From Cyanophora paradoxa (lineage: Eukaryota; Glaucocystophyceae; Cyanophorales; Cyanophoraceae): a stretch of 64,000 bases of DNA. The stretch covers positions 248,001 to 312,000 of the forward strand of contig QPMI01000106.1 of NCBI GenBank assembly GCA_004431415.1. Reading direction: 5' to 3'. A program made the position numbers and the translations under genes. Positions 33,324 through 44,871 of this stretch are shown here, one piece after another (within the stretch, counting starts at the first letter, position 1; each line of letters begins with the position of its first letter). The notes under the pieces were generated by a model. The model was not told where the DNA came from. It saw only the letters and a list, made by a program, of their open reading frames with translations, and did not search any database.

Positions 33324-34446
33324 GCCCCCAATTCACAAGCTTACCAGGAGGGGACCCCGCCGGGGTCGATTGCGATTGCAGGCACACACCTCTATCTACG
33401 CGACCGAGGGGTGCCACGCGACGGCCCCCGCGCCTCGCCGGGAGGGGCGTAGGGCCACAAGACTGTAGCCTAGTAGTGGACTACTGTGAGCTGATAAAAC
33501 CGACGCAAATATACATATCCGGAACGGGGCTGAGAGTATATGGGGCTAATCAGATGGGCTGGGCGTCGAAGGCTGCGGTCGCGTGCGTCGCGATCGAATA
33601 TAGAGCTGCCGGACCGGACCCGTCGGGGCATGGGGACGCCCGCTAGAGGGCTGGGACGTCGGGGCCGCCAAGGGCCGCCCCGCGACCCTAATCCGCCACG
33701 CGGCGAGTAGAGCTGACGCCCCCTAACGGGCGCCAGGTGCTCGTCTCCGGAATGCTAGAGCAGGCGACTGAAAAAGAGCGTACTATGTCTCGTTATATCT
33801 CTGAGCCTATTTACAAGTGAGAGTAGACGTTGACGGAAACGTGCTATTGGCGCTAGCTGAGGAACGGAACGGGGAAGCGAAGGGGGCGAGGGCTTTGAAG
33901 GGAGGGGAAGGCCCGAATAAAAAGGAAAGGGGGACGCCCGGCCGCAGGGGCCTGAGGCCCACCCCGTGGCCGGCGTGGCCGCGGGCCGCGCAGCCGCACG
34001 CCGCGGGCGCGGAGATCGGGAGGGTCGGGAGGGCGGAGGCCGCGGACGTGGCCGCGGGCGCGCCGGCGGGGATGGTCGCCGCTTGCGCGGGGCCCGAGAG
34101 GAGGTGAAGCACAAAGCCCGGGTCGCCGCCTGGCGGGGAAGGCCGGGCGAAGGGGGGCGGGGGGCGTGGGCAGGGCGGGGGGCTGGGGTGGATCGATGGA
34201 GCAAGAACCTGAGGCCTGGGGCGCAGAAAAGTGAGGCGCACGCCATGGCGGTCGACGTCCGGCGCCGGCGGAAAAGCGAGAAGCGGTGGCGCAGGCACGC
34301 TGCTAGTGCAGCAATGCTAGAAAGCGCCATGTCTCTTTCTGGCAGCTCGAAGGGCCTCCCGGGACGGCAATATGCACAGCGCCTCTTCGATAGGCAGGCC
34401 GAGCGCCGTCGGGGCAGGCCACGTCGCCCCCAATTCACAAGCTTAC
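33324..34446. mobile_element. 1.1-kb segment flanked by 21-bp perfect direct repeats
   Basis: The sequence gcccccaattcacaagctta followed by c occurs at 33324-33344 and again at 34426-34446. The roughly 1080 bases between contain a GC-rich minus-strand open frame (about 33755-34438) without recognisable domains and without terminal inverted repeats. The direct repeats look like a target-site duplication from a retroposed insertion. Recombination between short repeats is an alternative. Confidence 0.5.
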
Positions 34447-34813
34447 TAAATTAAAGTTAAGTGCCCCCCTGGGCAATTAAAGTGCGGCAGCCCTTGCAGT
34501 GCTGGCCATGGCCGGTAATTCATGATCACCAAGAATAATGTTTTTTTGGGAATATATTAATGCTCTCGATCATAGTCGACGCGTACGCTTGTCATTTCAT
34601 GCCTTGTTCGAATCGTAGTCGACGGGGGCGATGTTCGAATCGCCCTGCTCATGCAATGAGAATCACGCCTTCAAATCCCACCCGTCCCTGCCGATCATGC
34701 CCGATCGATCATGATCATGCCCCACCTTGCCGCAGTGCCCCACCTTGCATGAATATTAATTAATACGCCCCCACAGTGCTGGAGCCCGAGTAGGCTAGCT
34801 ATAGAGCTCGAGG

Positions 34814-34993
34814 CTGTGGCCGGTAATTCAACAAAAAAATAATTTGGTCGGTAGGGCTGTGGCCGGTAGAGTGCAACTCTATCTGGCAAGTGTGCACGCG
34901 CTCTTCGAATTCTACTGTATATATATATAGATCTGATCATGATTATTCTACTCGCGATCGAGCTATTTTTTTTTGGTGAATTACCGGCCACAG
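34814..34993. mobile_element. Short inverted-repeat element, 180 bp
   Basis: The left end reads ctgtggccggtaattcaaca followed by an A-run. The right end is its near-exact reverse complement (a T-run, then tgaattaccggccacag). Related single ends occur nearby at about 34508 (ccatggccggtaattcatga) and 34856 (ctgtggccggtagag). No coding capacity; MITE-like. Confidence 0.55.
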
Positions 34994-35209
34994 TCTCTAG
35001 ACACCAGCACTGCGGGGGCTGCCCAGGGGGCATAAAGACAAAAAAGCAAAATAACTAAGACAAGAGCACGAAGAAAGATAAGACAAAGAGCCAAAATCGA
35101 CAATAATAAAGAAAAGACACAGAGCTCGAGACAGATCGAGAAGAGCTAGCTCATGCAGCTCGTTCGTCATTAATATAATTATATAAGTATTTGCTGCGTT
35201 CCCGTGTCC

Positions 35210-35328
35210 CTTATCGTAACCCGACCTTTGCTGTATCTTTGATTTGTGATTGCTTTGTTGTCCTTAATATCACTACCTACGGGGGGTTCGCCCCACCGTA
35301 GGCTCTCATAAAAACTTATCGTAACCCG
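35210..35328 (+). mobile_element. 5'-truncated retroelement copy with 14-bp target-site duplication
   Basis: The direct repeat cttatcgtaacccg at 35210-35223 and 35315-35328 flanks about 91 bases. These match the 3' end of the element at 44872-46436: ttgatttgtgattgctttg, then the hairpin ctacggggggttcgccccac-cgtag, then ctctca and a short A-run. Truncation at the 5' end, an A tail and a target duplication are the signature of target-primed reverse transcription. Confidence 0.85.
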
Positions 35329-35999
35329 CCGCCAGCCGTAATTTCAAGTTTCCCTCGGAGCTCTTACTTGGAATTGTGTTCGTTACTTGTGATTATCCAG
35401 TTCATGCATGAGCGCATCAAGCTTGCACATCAAGAGGCACATAAAACGGAACCGTTCTCAAACTCGTGCCCAGGCGGGGGGACGTGCCCACCTTCCGTTT
35501 TTAGGCGGGGGCGGGGGCGTATGTGTGGCGGGGCAGGGCAGGGCGGGCGGGCGGGAGGGGCGGAGGGCGCAGGGGGCCGGGGCAGGGCGCCTGGGGCGGA
35601 AGTGCCCCTGCCCGGCCGCCTGCCGGCCGTTCGCGGGAGCGGCGGGGTGCGCCAGTGGGGCGGAAGTGGGGCGGCGTGGACGATTCCGCGCGAGCCCCCT
35701 GCGGTGGCGGCGGCGCGTGCCGGGGCAGGCGGGGGCGTAGACGCGGGAAGGGTACGCCGCCTCGCCGAACCGGTGTCCGGGGAGGGGGCGGCCGAGGGGG
35801 GGTAGGGGGAGTGGCTGGGGGTACGGGTCTGCGCACCGTCCCGAGCTTCAATGCCGCAGGCTGTGCGGCCGCAGCCTGGCAGAGCCTCTCCTCGCGCCGC
35901 GCGCCGGCCGTTTGAGGGACGAGGACAGAGCCTGCGGGGTACGGCTCTGCCCAACGCCGTCCTGCGCTTCGACGCCGCCGGCTGTACCCCCGCCGAGCC

Positions 36000-38900
36000 T
36001 CGGCCCGCGCCGCCCGTTTAGAGAACGAGGACGAAGCCTGCGGGGGATGCTCGATGGCGGGGCGCGGCAGCGGGGGCGCGGGGCGGGGCACCGCACCCTT
36101 GCCGCTTAGCCCTGCTAACGCGCCCTCTGCGCCCGCCTAAGTGCCGAAGTGGGCCGCCGATCAGCGCGGGCCGCGCGAGAGGGGAAGAAGGGCGCTCGCC
36201 GGCAGAGGCGGCGCGGGTCGGCGAGGCGGGACCGCCGCCGCCGGGAGCTGCAGGCAGCGCGCCACTGGCCGAGCGCCAGCGCTGCGGGCGGGTCGAAGGG
36301 GCCTCGGGGAAACGAACGGGGCGAGCGCCGACGGGCGGCGGGCGGACCCTCGAGGGCTCTGAGCCTGCCGATGCGGAGCCCGATGCGGAGCCTGGAGCGC
36401 CGGGGCCGCCCCGCCCGAGGCCGCACAAGCAGCCGGCGGCGGCGACGGCCAGGGGCTGGGCACGCCGGTCCGGCGGGCGCTGAGCTGTCTGAGGGACCGC
36501 GGGAGCTGCCGCCGCGTCAGAGCCGCAGGGCGCAGACGGGGCGCGGGCGGGCGGGCGGCGGCCGGCCCCGCGCACCGTACTCGCGCTCTGAGTTGCGCGT
36601 GGCGGACAGTGGATGCAGGCGGGCCGCGGGCGCCTCGGGGGGTGCAGAGGCGCGGTCGGAGGCGAGGGAGGGACGGGCGGGGCGAGGCCGTGGGGCACCG
36701 CGAGGGTACAGGCGCGCGGGCCGCGGGCCTCGGCGGGGGGGCGGCCCAGAGGGGCCAGGGGCGGGGGGAGTGGCAGGGGAGTACGTCCGCCCCGCAGCGA
36801 CTGGAACCGGGGGAGAGGGAGGTGCGGGCGGCCCAGAGCGGGGCGGGGAAAGTGGCAGGGGGGTTGGTGAAGAGAGATCAGGGGAGGAGGAGGAGGAGGG
36901 AGTGGCAGGGGCCGCGGTCTCGGCGTGGGTAAAGCACACGCGGAGTCACAGCATGAACCCCGCCGTTGAGGAAGAAGCCTGCCGGCGATGGTCAAGGGCG
37001 GGGCGGGGTACACGAGGCGCGGGGCGGGGTACGGCATCCTCGGCCCCCTCGGCCCCCGAGCGGGCCCCCGCGGGAAGCGCGGAGTGAGCTGGCGGGAGGA
37101 GGGGGGGAAGCGGGAAGCGCGAGGAGGGCGGTTGAGGGGGCCTGCAGGAGCTGATTAAGAGAGACCGGGGGGGAGGAAGGAGGGGTGGTGGTGGGGGAAC
37201 AGGGATCGGGGACCAGGGAGGGGAACGGCACTTCCTCGTGTCGCGGCCGCGGTTGGCGAGGTGGACGGGGAGGGGCGGGGCGGCGGGTACCGAGGCGGGG
37301 GAGCAGCCTCCGAGCAGGAGCAGGCGCTCGCCGCAGGCGGCGGACGCCCCCGGCGGCGGACGCCCCCGGCGGCTCGACGTCCGTCCCCGAGACGAAGCAG
37401 TCGATCTGGGGGGCGTCAGGGGGGTACGGGAGGGAAAGAATTCGAGCGGGGCGGACGGATCCGGACCTCGGTTCCCCACGCGGAGCATGATCGGGGCCAG
37501 GCGTGTGCACGCCAGTACCGTCGACTCTGGCTCGGTGCGGGTACGCGAGCAGTGCGGGGGGGGGGGTACACGGCCGCGCCGCCCATGGCGCTGACGTTGG
37601 GGAAGTACGCGAGGGCGAACCGACGTAGGGCCTAGGGGAAGGGGGGGGAGGGGCAGGGGGTACAGGGGGGTCCTCAAGGGGGAGGGGCGTGAGGGGGGTT
37701 CATGTCGGGAAAGAGGTACGGGGGCACCTTGGGGAGGCGCCCTCGATGGGTACCGGTGCGTCAGCACACCCCCGAAGCCGTTCGTGTCGTACCCGGCCTG
37801 CAGGCCGCGGGTGGGGGGTGTGGGACGGCGGGGCGAGACGGGGCCGGGGGCGGGGCGAGGCCAGGGGGTACGGGAACGGGGGCCCCCGGTAGGGCGCCTT
37901 CTCCTTCTTCTCGAGGATCTCGTCACGTGGAACCGCTCCTGCGCGGGCCTAGATCCGGCCGTGTTCCCCCCCCCCCCCCCTCCCCCCCCCCCCCCCCCCC
38001 CCCCGGGCGGGCTCGCCTGCAGGGCGCGGACGAATTCCCTGGGGCCATGGGCGAGTCCTCGATCCAGGTGCCGCTGGGGTACCGGATGCCGCAGGGGTAC
38101 AGGGCGAGAACCGGGGGGGGAAGAAAGGGGGGGAAGGTTCTCCACAACGGCGACGCGCTTAGGGCCGAGGTAGCTCTTGATGGACATTCCCGCACCCGCA
38201 CCGCGCAGGAGCGTACTTGCGGGCCTTGACGCCCGTGTACTCAGCAGGCGGGCGGGCTCAGCAGCCCCGGTGCGGCCCGGTTAGCGGCGGCCCGGTTAGC
38301 GGCGGTGCGGGCGGGCTCAGCAGCCCCGCCCCGCCTGCCCGCCCCGCTGAGCGGAAGGACGGTCGAGCGGGGCGGGGCCGTGGGCACCGCGAGGGTACGG
38401 CACCCGCAGAGGCCGCCGGGCGCGAGCCCCTGCCCGGCCGCCTCCCGGCCGTACCAGCCGCGCTACTTTGATTTTCGCCGCCGCCAGTGGGGGCGGGCCC
38501 AGGTTCAGAGGCAGCGGGGCGGGCGGGGCGGGGGGGCGGAGGAGCGCGGCGGGCGGTTCGGGCCTGAGAGCCCGGGTCGATGCAGGGGGCGTAGAAGAAC
38601 TGGTCGAGCCTCAAGCCGTAGACACAACGAGGGGACGGCCGGCGGGTACGGTGTCGTCGAAGAAGGGGCGGGGGCGGGGCGGGGCGGCCTCGCGGGCGCC
38701 TGGGGCGCCGGGCGCGTGCCGGGACGGGCGGGGGCGTCTTGACGGCGCCCTCCAGGGAGCCGGCGGGCCCGGTCGTGCAGCGCGGGCCCGGCGGCAGGTC
38801 TCCGCGGGATGGAGATCAGCAACGCGCTCCGCGGCCGCTCATCGTCTGCGGTGCCGCCGCGCGTCGGGGCGCGAGAGCGCGTCGGGCGGGGGGACGGGCC

Positions 38901-39335
38901 GCACGGAGAGACGGCAGGAGCGCCGATCGGAGAGCGTTGCGAGGACGGCGGGTCTGACCGACGGTGGGGCCAAGCTGCGCGGGGTCCGCATGAGGCGAAT
39001 TCTGAACTCTGAACTCCGCATGAACCACAGTTGCGTGAACTCTGTAGCAGCGGCGCGCGCGGGGGCTTGCAATTGATTAGATCGGCGAGCTTGAGTGAGC
39101 GGAGCCGGAGCGGAGGCGGAGCCCCGAGGTGCAATTGATTAAATCGGCGAGGCGAGGCGAGCCTCGGAGGCGCCCGCGAGGCGGGCGAGCGCCAGTCGCG
39201 GCGTAGGCCGACGGGAAGTCCAGCACGCCTCCGGGTCACCTGCGATCTAGATGAAAACTCGGTGCGGATGAGACGCCACGAAGGGCGGGCGATCTTGATC
39301 GGCGAGCTTGAGTGAGCGGAGAGGAAATGCTTCAT
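36000..39335 (-). pseudogene. Unknown duplicated gene family, left-arm copy
   Basis: Minus-strand coding-like blocks with short C-rich introns: RLDQFFYAPCIDPG (about 38.6 kb), KSYLGPKRVAVVEN (38.17 kb), YPSGTWIEDSPMAP (38.07 kb), AGYDTNGFGGVLTH (37.78 kb), AYFPNVSAMGGAAV (37.6 kb), DAPQIDCFVSGTDVEPPGAS (37.4 kb). Equivalent blocks occur in the right arm at 54.2-54.8 kb (YGFRLDRFFYAP, KSYLGPKRVAVVEN, YPSGTWIKDSPMAQ) and 57.3-57.6 kb (EYGFRLDQLL, KSYLGPKR). Conserved peptides between copies show that this strand is or was coding. I do not recognise the family. Frames are not closed, so this copy may be functional with unresolved introns or decayed. Confidence 0.45.
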
Positions 39336-39899
39336 CGAACGAGCCGGTCCCGCCTGCGCGCCGGCCGCTCAGACTTCCGCACCGCTCACAGCGGGCCGCT
39401 TGGACCGCCGCGGCGTCCGCCGGCGCGCCGCTCGCCGCGCAGGTCGACGAAAGGTTTCAGCCAGGCGCCCCGAATTCACTGCCAGCTGCAGAGGCTGAGG
39501 GACACCGGCGTCACTGCCAGCTGCAGAGGCTGGGGGACAGCAGACGGGGCGCGCGTCTAGCTATAGCAGCCCGAGCCGCGCGCAGACGCGCGAGCTCTGA
39601 TGGCTGAGGAGGGCGCACGGCGAGCTTGATCGGAGACAAGACGGGCATGCACAGCGCGCCTGTGCCGGAGCGTAGAGGAAGCGCCGCGTCGAACGCGCCG
39701 GCCGCGGTGCACCTGCGCGGCGGCAGCTCGGACAACGCTTGACGCGCGAATCCGATGATCGCACGATGCCGGCGTCCCGCACCCGGCTCATCCGGCGCAT
39801 CGATATCCACTCGAGTTTGATGGCGACGTCGATCGCGCGCCTTGGAGCATCCACTGCTTCTCCGGCCCCCCCCCCCCCCCCCCAACTCTTCCCTCCTGG

Positions 39900-40716
39900 G
39901 GTATACAAGCCGGCAGTCGAATCGCTCGGACTCTCCAGCGGGTGGGGCGGGCAGACGACCAGCAAGGTCGCAGAGTGGCCCAAGCGCATCCTCCACGTTC
40001 CCGGCGGCGCATGAGCGTGGGGGCCGTCGGGAGAGCGATCTGCAAGCCCGAACGCTGTTCGGCGCCTGCAAGGGAGCGGTGCGTTCGCGAGAAGCGCCTC
40101 GCTTTTCGGCATCGGAGCGCTTTCTGACCGCTTCCTCGCGCAGGTCGTCTGCCTGCTCCTTTTCCAGGTCGACTTCGCCAGGTTCGCCCACGCCTCGGCG
40201 TGAATTCTGCCAAGGAGTGGAACGTACGCAGGAGGCGCTCTAAAATTGTGCTTTAAAGCGTTTGCTCATGGTGTGGCTCCCGCAGGCTGTCTGCTGGTCT
40301 CGCCTGGGCTTCGTCAACGGACGGAGTGGGCTTCTTCCGGATCCAGCAACGGATCCAGCGGTCGTGTGCGTGCTCACATGCTCCTTGATTGAAGATCTCT
40401 GTTTGCTTGCCTCGCCTGATCGCTTGCTGGGCCCTCGGTCGTGGTGCTGATTCGATCCCATTGCAGGTGCGGCGGAACTGTGGACGTGCCGCCCGCGGCC
40501 TACGACTGACGAGCAGCTGATGGCTCGCTGACGACCGGTGCGGCAAGCGTGCCCACCAGCGCTTCTAGATCTGCTTCTAACGATGCCGCAGTGACGCGTT
40601 CTGCTGAGCAGGCGTATTCTAGGACGGCTTCTCGGCCACCAAGAAGATCGTTTGGTGACGCATGTCGCACTCCGGAACATCCAGGCCGTGGAAGATCCGC
40701 GGGCCCCGGGGTGCTG
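39900..40716 (-). pseudogene. Duplicated coiled-coil gene fragment, left-arm copy
   Basis: The minus strand gives GEVDLEKEQADDLREEAVRK, NVEDALGPLCDLAGRLPAPP and a downstream basic piece (KPRRDQQTACGSHTMSKRFK). The same pieces appear in the right arm at 52.65-53.4 kb (GEVDLEKEQADDLRKRSDSA; KVEDALKSLCDLAGRLPAPP in shifted frames) and weakly at 12.3-13.1 kb. Conservation of the charged coiled-coil peptide points to minus-strand coding here and plus-strand coding in the right arm. Function unknown; complete exon structure not resolved. Confidence 0.4.
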
Positions 40717-43700
40717 ATGTCGGCCCACTACGTTCTCGTCTGGCTGGAGTCGTGACTGGATGCGGCATCACGAATGTACGTCGCGGGAATGCGCATAGAG
40801 GTGCTCTTCGCTCTCTTTGACGCTTTGATAAACAGGAGCATTCCTATGTCTTCGTTGGCGGCGAGAACGAACTCCGCGTCACGCGCATCAGCAAGAAGGG
40901 CGAGTTCATGTCTGGACAGCATCTCCCGCATCACCACGTGATGAACTGGAGTGGTCATAAAAGCCGGCGTGGTCGCGTATGTATCGGATATTGGTTCGCA
41001 TGTGCTGTACCGGTTCTTGTTCTCCGTAATCTGTTCCTCCAGGGTCCTCGACAAGGACGAAATCAGAGCCTGGATGAACGACGGTTGCGAGCTCTCCATC
41101 AAGTTCAAGCCCAATGCAAATGGCATTGCCGACAGAATCCATGTCAGACACGATCTCGTTGGCTGGGCTTTCCCGAGGGAATGGCAAGACGCTCTGAAGG
41201 CCGACAAGCTTGTGCTGGTACTCCTTTTCCTTCCTTTTCCGTGGACTTCTTTGCGCTGCCTCCGACATTGATCTTTTGCTCCAGAGTACTAATCGCTTCC
41301 TTTACGAGCTGAAGGGCCGTGTGACGCTCGTCAACAAGGAGGACAAGCAGCTCGAATGCATTTTCGAGGCCGTCGCGGGCGTGACGGTCACCTGCATGGC
41401 AGTCGTGAGCTTCAATTCTTTCGTGCAACCGCTGCGCGCGAGCCATGCGCTGATTTCTCGCGCAGGACGACCGCGTCGCTACTTTCGCCACGGCAGGGCC
41501 CGCGGGATTCAAGCTTGTGATCTGGCACTCGCCGGACGAGCACTTCACCATGGACTTGGCAGCGGCCAACACGCCCATCAGCGCGATGTGTCTCGTGAAG
41601 GTGAGCCTCGTATTTCCTTCCCCGAGCACAAAGCCCGCAGCCGTCGTCTCATTTTCCGCTTGCTCGGCAGGGCGGCAGCTTCGTTCTCTTCGCAGAGGCG
41701 GGCGACACCCGCATTCGTTTGGTCGAGTTGAACGAGGAGAGCATTTGCCGCGGGTACAGGGGAATCGAAGTCTTCGACGTCGCGCGCTGCCCCGCCGCGG
41801 TCAAGAGCCTGTCGATCTCCCCCGTGAGCCGCTTCGCCGGCCGTGTCGCGGTCCTGCGGCTGCCCCTCACGCCCGACGCAGAGCGGCGGCATGATCTGCG
41901 CCGTCGACGTGAACGGAGACGCCTGGGGGTTCATCGCGGGCACCGAGGGCGCCGCCGGCCCCTTCGGCTCCGGTGCTGCGCCCCTTCCGCTGGTGCGCCG
42001 CCCCCGCCCCCTCGCCGGCGGGCAGCGCCGCCGCCGACTGCGAACTCCCCAGGGCCCCGCCCCCGTCGCCTCCACCTCGTCAGCGCCATCCAGCGCCCTC
42101 GCACTCTCCTCCGCCCCCGTCGCCTCGAGCTCGTCGGCATCCGGCGCCCTCGCCTCCGCCTCGTTGGTGCCTATCGCTGCCCGCGCCCTCGGCCCCGCCC
42201 CCGCCCCCGCCACCTCCGCCGCCCCCTCCGCCGCCCCCGCCCCCGCCCCTGCACTCGCCCCCGCCCTCGCCCCCGATCTCACGGCATTATGCATGCAGGG
42301 CGGGAGAAAGGTTTCCGTCGGCTCCGCTGCCCGCGGCGCCCGGACCAACCTGGCCCCGCCCCTCAAGCGCCGCGCACGGACGCCGCCGCGCCCCCGCCCA
42401 GCGCCGGTTCGCCCTATCGTTTCCACAATCGCTTTCTCAGGCTTAAGATCGCGATCGCAGGCGGTTGGTGCTGGGCGCAGCGGCGACCGGCGCCAACCGC
42501 CTGCGATCGAGTTCGGCTCCCCCGTCTCGCCGTGCTCCCCCGTCTCCCCGGATTCCTCGCCCCGCAATGAGCCCCTTCCGCTGGTGCGCGGCCCCTGCCC
42601 TCTCGCCGCCGGGTGGCGCGGCGCCGCCGACGACCGCGAATTCCTCAGTGCCCCGCACCTCCCGCCCTCGCCCCCGCCGCCAGCGCCCAGCCAGCTGCAG
42701 CCGCTGTGAGGCCCTCTGCGAGCTCCCGCTCCGCCCCCGCCCCCGCCCCCTCCGCCCCCTCCGTCCCCTCCGCCGCCCTCTCCGCCGCCCCCGCCCCGCC
42801 CCGCCCCCGCCCCGCCCCCGCCCCGCCCCCGCCCCAGCCCCGCCCCGCCCCGCCCCGCCTCCGCCCCGCCCCCTCCGCCGCCCCCGCCGTTTCCCCCGCC
42901 CTCGCCCTCGCCCTCTCCGTCGCCCCGCCGCCTCGTCGGCGGCATCCAGCGCCCAGCCCGTCTTTGCGGCTGCGGGCCCAGCCTCGCCGCTTTCCCCCGG
43001 CGGCCCGGGCGAGCCGCTGGTGCCCGCCGCTGGCATCGACGTTGCGGCGCCGGCAGCCGCGAGCTCGCCCATCGCCCGCCCCGCCTCGCCGGCCGCTGCC
43101 GTCCAGGACTCGCCGCTCGCCGGCGGCCGCCAGCTGGAGCCGCCGGCCTTGGCTGATGAGGTCGCGGCGTCGGCTCCGCCAGTCGCTGCGAGCTCGCCCA
43201 TCGCCCGCCCCGCCTCGCCGGCCGCTGCCGTCCAGGACTCGCCGCTCGCCGGCGGCCGCCAGCTGGAGCCGCCGGCCTTGGCTGATGAGGTCGCGGCGTC
43301 GGCTCCGCCAGTCGCTGCGAGCTCGCCCGTCGCCCGCCCCGTCTCGCCGGCCGCTGCCGTCCAGGACTCGCCGCTCGCCGGCGGCCGCCAGCTGGAGTCG
43401 CTGGGGCCCGCCGAGGGATCGAGCGCCGTCCTGGTGCTTTGCTCCCCCCCGCAGCTCTCACCCACCTCACGCTGCGGATTCACGGGGCAGGGGCGCGCGT
43501 CTGGCTCGCCCCGCGCCCCGGCGGCCGACGCCAACCTCCGCCTGGACCCCCGCCCCGAGGTTCGGGCCCCCGTCTATCGTTTTTGTACCTGCGTCTAGTG
43601 ACGGCATTGCAGGTGGAGGTCGCGTCAGCCAACGCCCAAATCACCAAGTTCAAGAAGGGCCTCCAAAAGGTGCGAATGCGCGGCGCCGGGCGCGGGGCAC

Positions 43701-44594
43701 CGATCGCGAACCGTCCCGTGGCCTCACGCCGCCGGGGGCCGGGACGGCAGATGGCGGGAATCTTCGACCTCGACGGCGAGCTGCAGCTGGGCGACAAGCT
43801 CGACGACTCCAACGCAGTCGTCGGCGCGGTCCGCGGCCCCTCTAGATCTAGATCTTGGGGCCGGGCCGGCTCCCTTGCCCCGTTGAATCTTGCCCCTCCT
43901 TCCGCAGGCGCGCCAGCTTCGGGACGGCATTGTTGCCAAGGTCCGCCCCGGCCCGGCCCGCCCGCCTGTCCTCGACCCGCTCTATCGGCCCTCCGGCGCC
44001 TCCACTGAGACCGCTGCAGATCTCCAAGCGCGAGCGCGAGCAAGCTGCGCGCGATGCAAAGCGCGCCGCGGCACGCACCGCACTCGCCGCCGCCGCGGCC
44101 GCAACCGCCAGCGCCTCCACCAAAGCCGCCAAGGCGGCCGCCAAGGCCGCCAGCGAGGCCGCCAAGGCCGCCAGCGCGGCCGCCGATGCCGCCAGCGCGG
44201 CCGAGACCCTCAAGAAGCTCGCCGCCCCGGGGCCCGCCGAGCCCCCCGCGGCCCGCGCGCAGCCCGCCGCCGCCGCGGGGCCTCTGCGGAAGCGGGCGGC
44301 CGCGGAGGGAACCGCGCCGGCGGCCGCCCCCGGGGGCCCGTCGAGGCTTCGCAGGCACCGGCAGCGAAGCGCGCGCGGCCGCGAGCCGGCGCTGCGGCCG
44401 GCCGGGCGCCCCCGGCTCCCGCCGCCGCCCTCGGGGAGGCGAACAAGGAGAACGAGCTCGCGGGGAGCTCGGGCGAGGCCGGCGCCTCGAAAGGCCGCGC
44501 CGCCGGCGCCCCGGGCCAGGAGCAGGCCTCGAGCTCCGCCCTCCGCCCCCGGCAGCCAGCCGGAGCCGCAGCCGCGGGGGTGCCAGCGGGCTAG
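40717..44594 (+). CDS. Beta-rich head, Pro/Ala-rich linker and coiled-coil tail protein (copy A)
   Basis: Proposed start MSAHYVLVWLES at 40717. Following blocks read YVFVGGENELRVTRISKKGE, LDKDEIRAWMNDGCELSIKF, RFLYELKGRVTLVNKEDKQL, FKLVIWHSPDEHFTMDLAAA, GGSFVLFAEAGDTRIRLVEL and GGMICAVDVNGDAWGFIAG, separated by introns. The alternating beta-like segments suggest a propeller or similar fold, but I cannot name a family. From about 42.0 kb a long Ala/Pro/Ser-rich linker follows, with a 43-residue tandem repeat. Then come coiled-coil exons (ANAQITKFKKGLQK; FDLDGELQLGDKLDDSNAVV; KREREQAARDAKRAA; TKAAKAAAKAASEAAKAASA) and a basic C-terminus containing KRARPRAG and ANKENELAG, with its stop at 44592-44594. 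Frame changes inside the tail are unresolved. A second, longer copy lies at 59.4-64.0 kb. Confidence 0.55.
43059..43445 (+). repeat. 129-bp coding tandem repeat, three units
   Basis: Units start at 43059, 43188 and 43317 (gcgagctcgccc). Each encodes 43 residues with SPIARPASPAAAVQDSPLAG followed by GRQLEPPALADEVAASAPPV. The period is a multiple of three, so the reading frame of the Pro/Ala-rich linker is kept. Units are almost identical, and the last one diverges at its end. Confidence 0.9.
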
Positions 44595-44871
44595 AGGATC
44601 TCTTCGCCTCTTTGCTTTCCATTTGCAGACCTTTGTCGACGATTCGCTTGCTCCAAGCCAATTCATGTCTTAGATTTCGCGAGACAGTTTCCCCATGCAG
44701 CTCTAGCTCCGGATTTCGCAGCTCAGCTTCGAATTTTCGCAGCTGCTCTAGTCTTTGTACAGCGATGCACAGTGCACAGCGTCCGGCTCTAGTCGTTCCG
44801 TCGACTCTGTGATGTTCAGCTTTCGTTGCTCTTTGCTGGGATGTTCTCTGTATCAGGGGTATTTAGTGCTT

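Noticed and set aside
33755-34438. 227-codon minus-strand frame inside the direct-repeat-bounded segment
   Set aside because: Starts at a GTG within the flanking repeat, Pro/Arg-rich, no domain; kept only as part of the insertion description.
35368-36000. Possible genes in GC-rich sequence just outside the left arm
   Set aside because: Only Gly/Arg- or Pro-rich frames on both strands; an internal repeat (cgaggacagagcctgcgggg / cgaggacgaagcctgcgggg) is present but no conserved peptide.
41578-43534. Long minus-strand Gly/Arg-rich frames opposite the 41-43.5 kb gene
   Set aside because: They are antisense shadows of the GC-rich linker; conserved peptides between copies A and C are on the other strand.
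44054-44812. Plus-strand Pro/Arg-rich frame in the tail of copy A
   Set aside because: Shadow of the Ala-rich coiled-coil frame, which is conserved with 48.9-49.5 kb.
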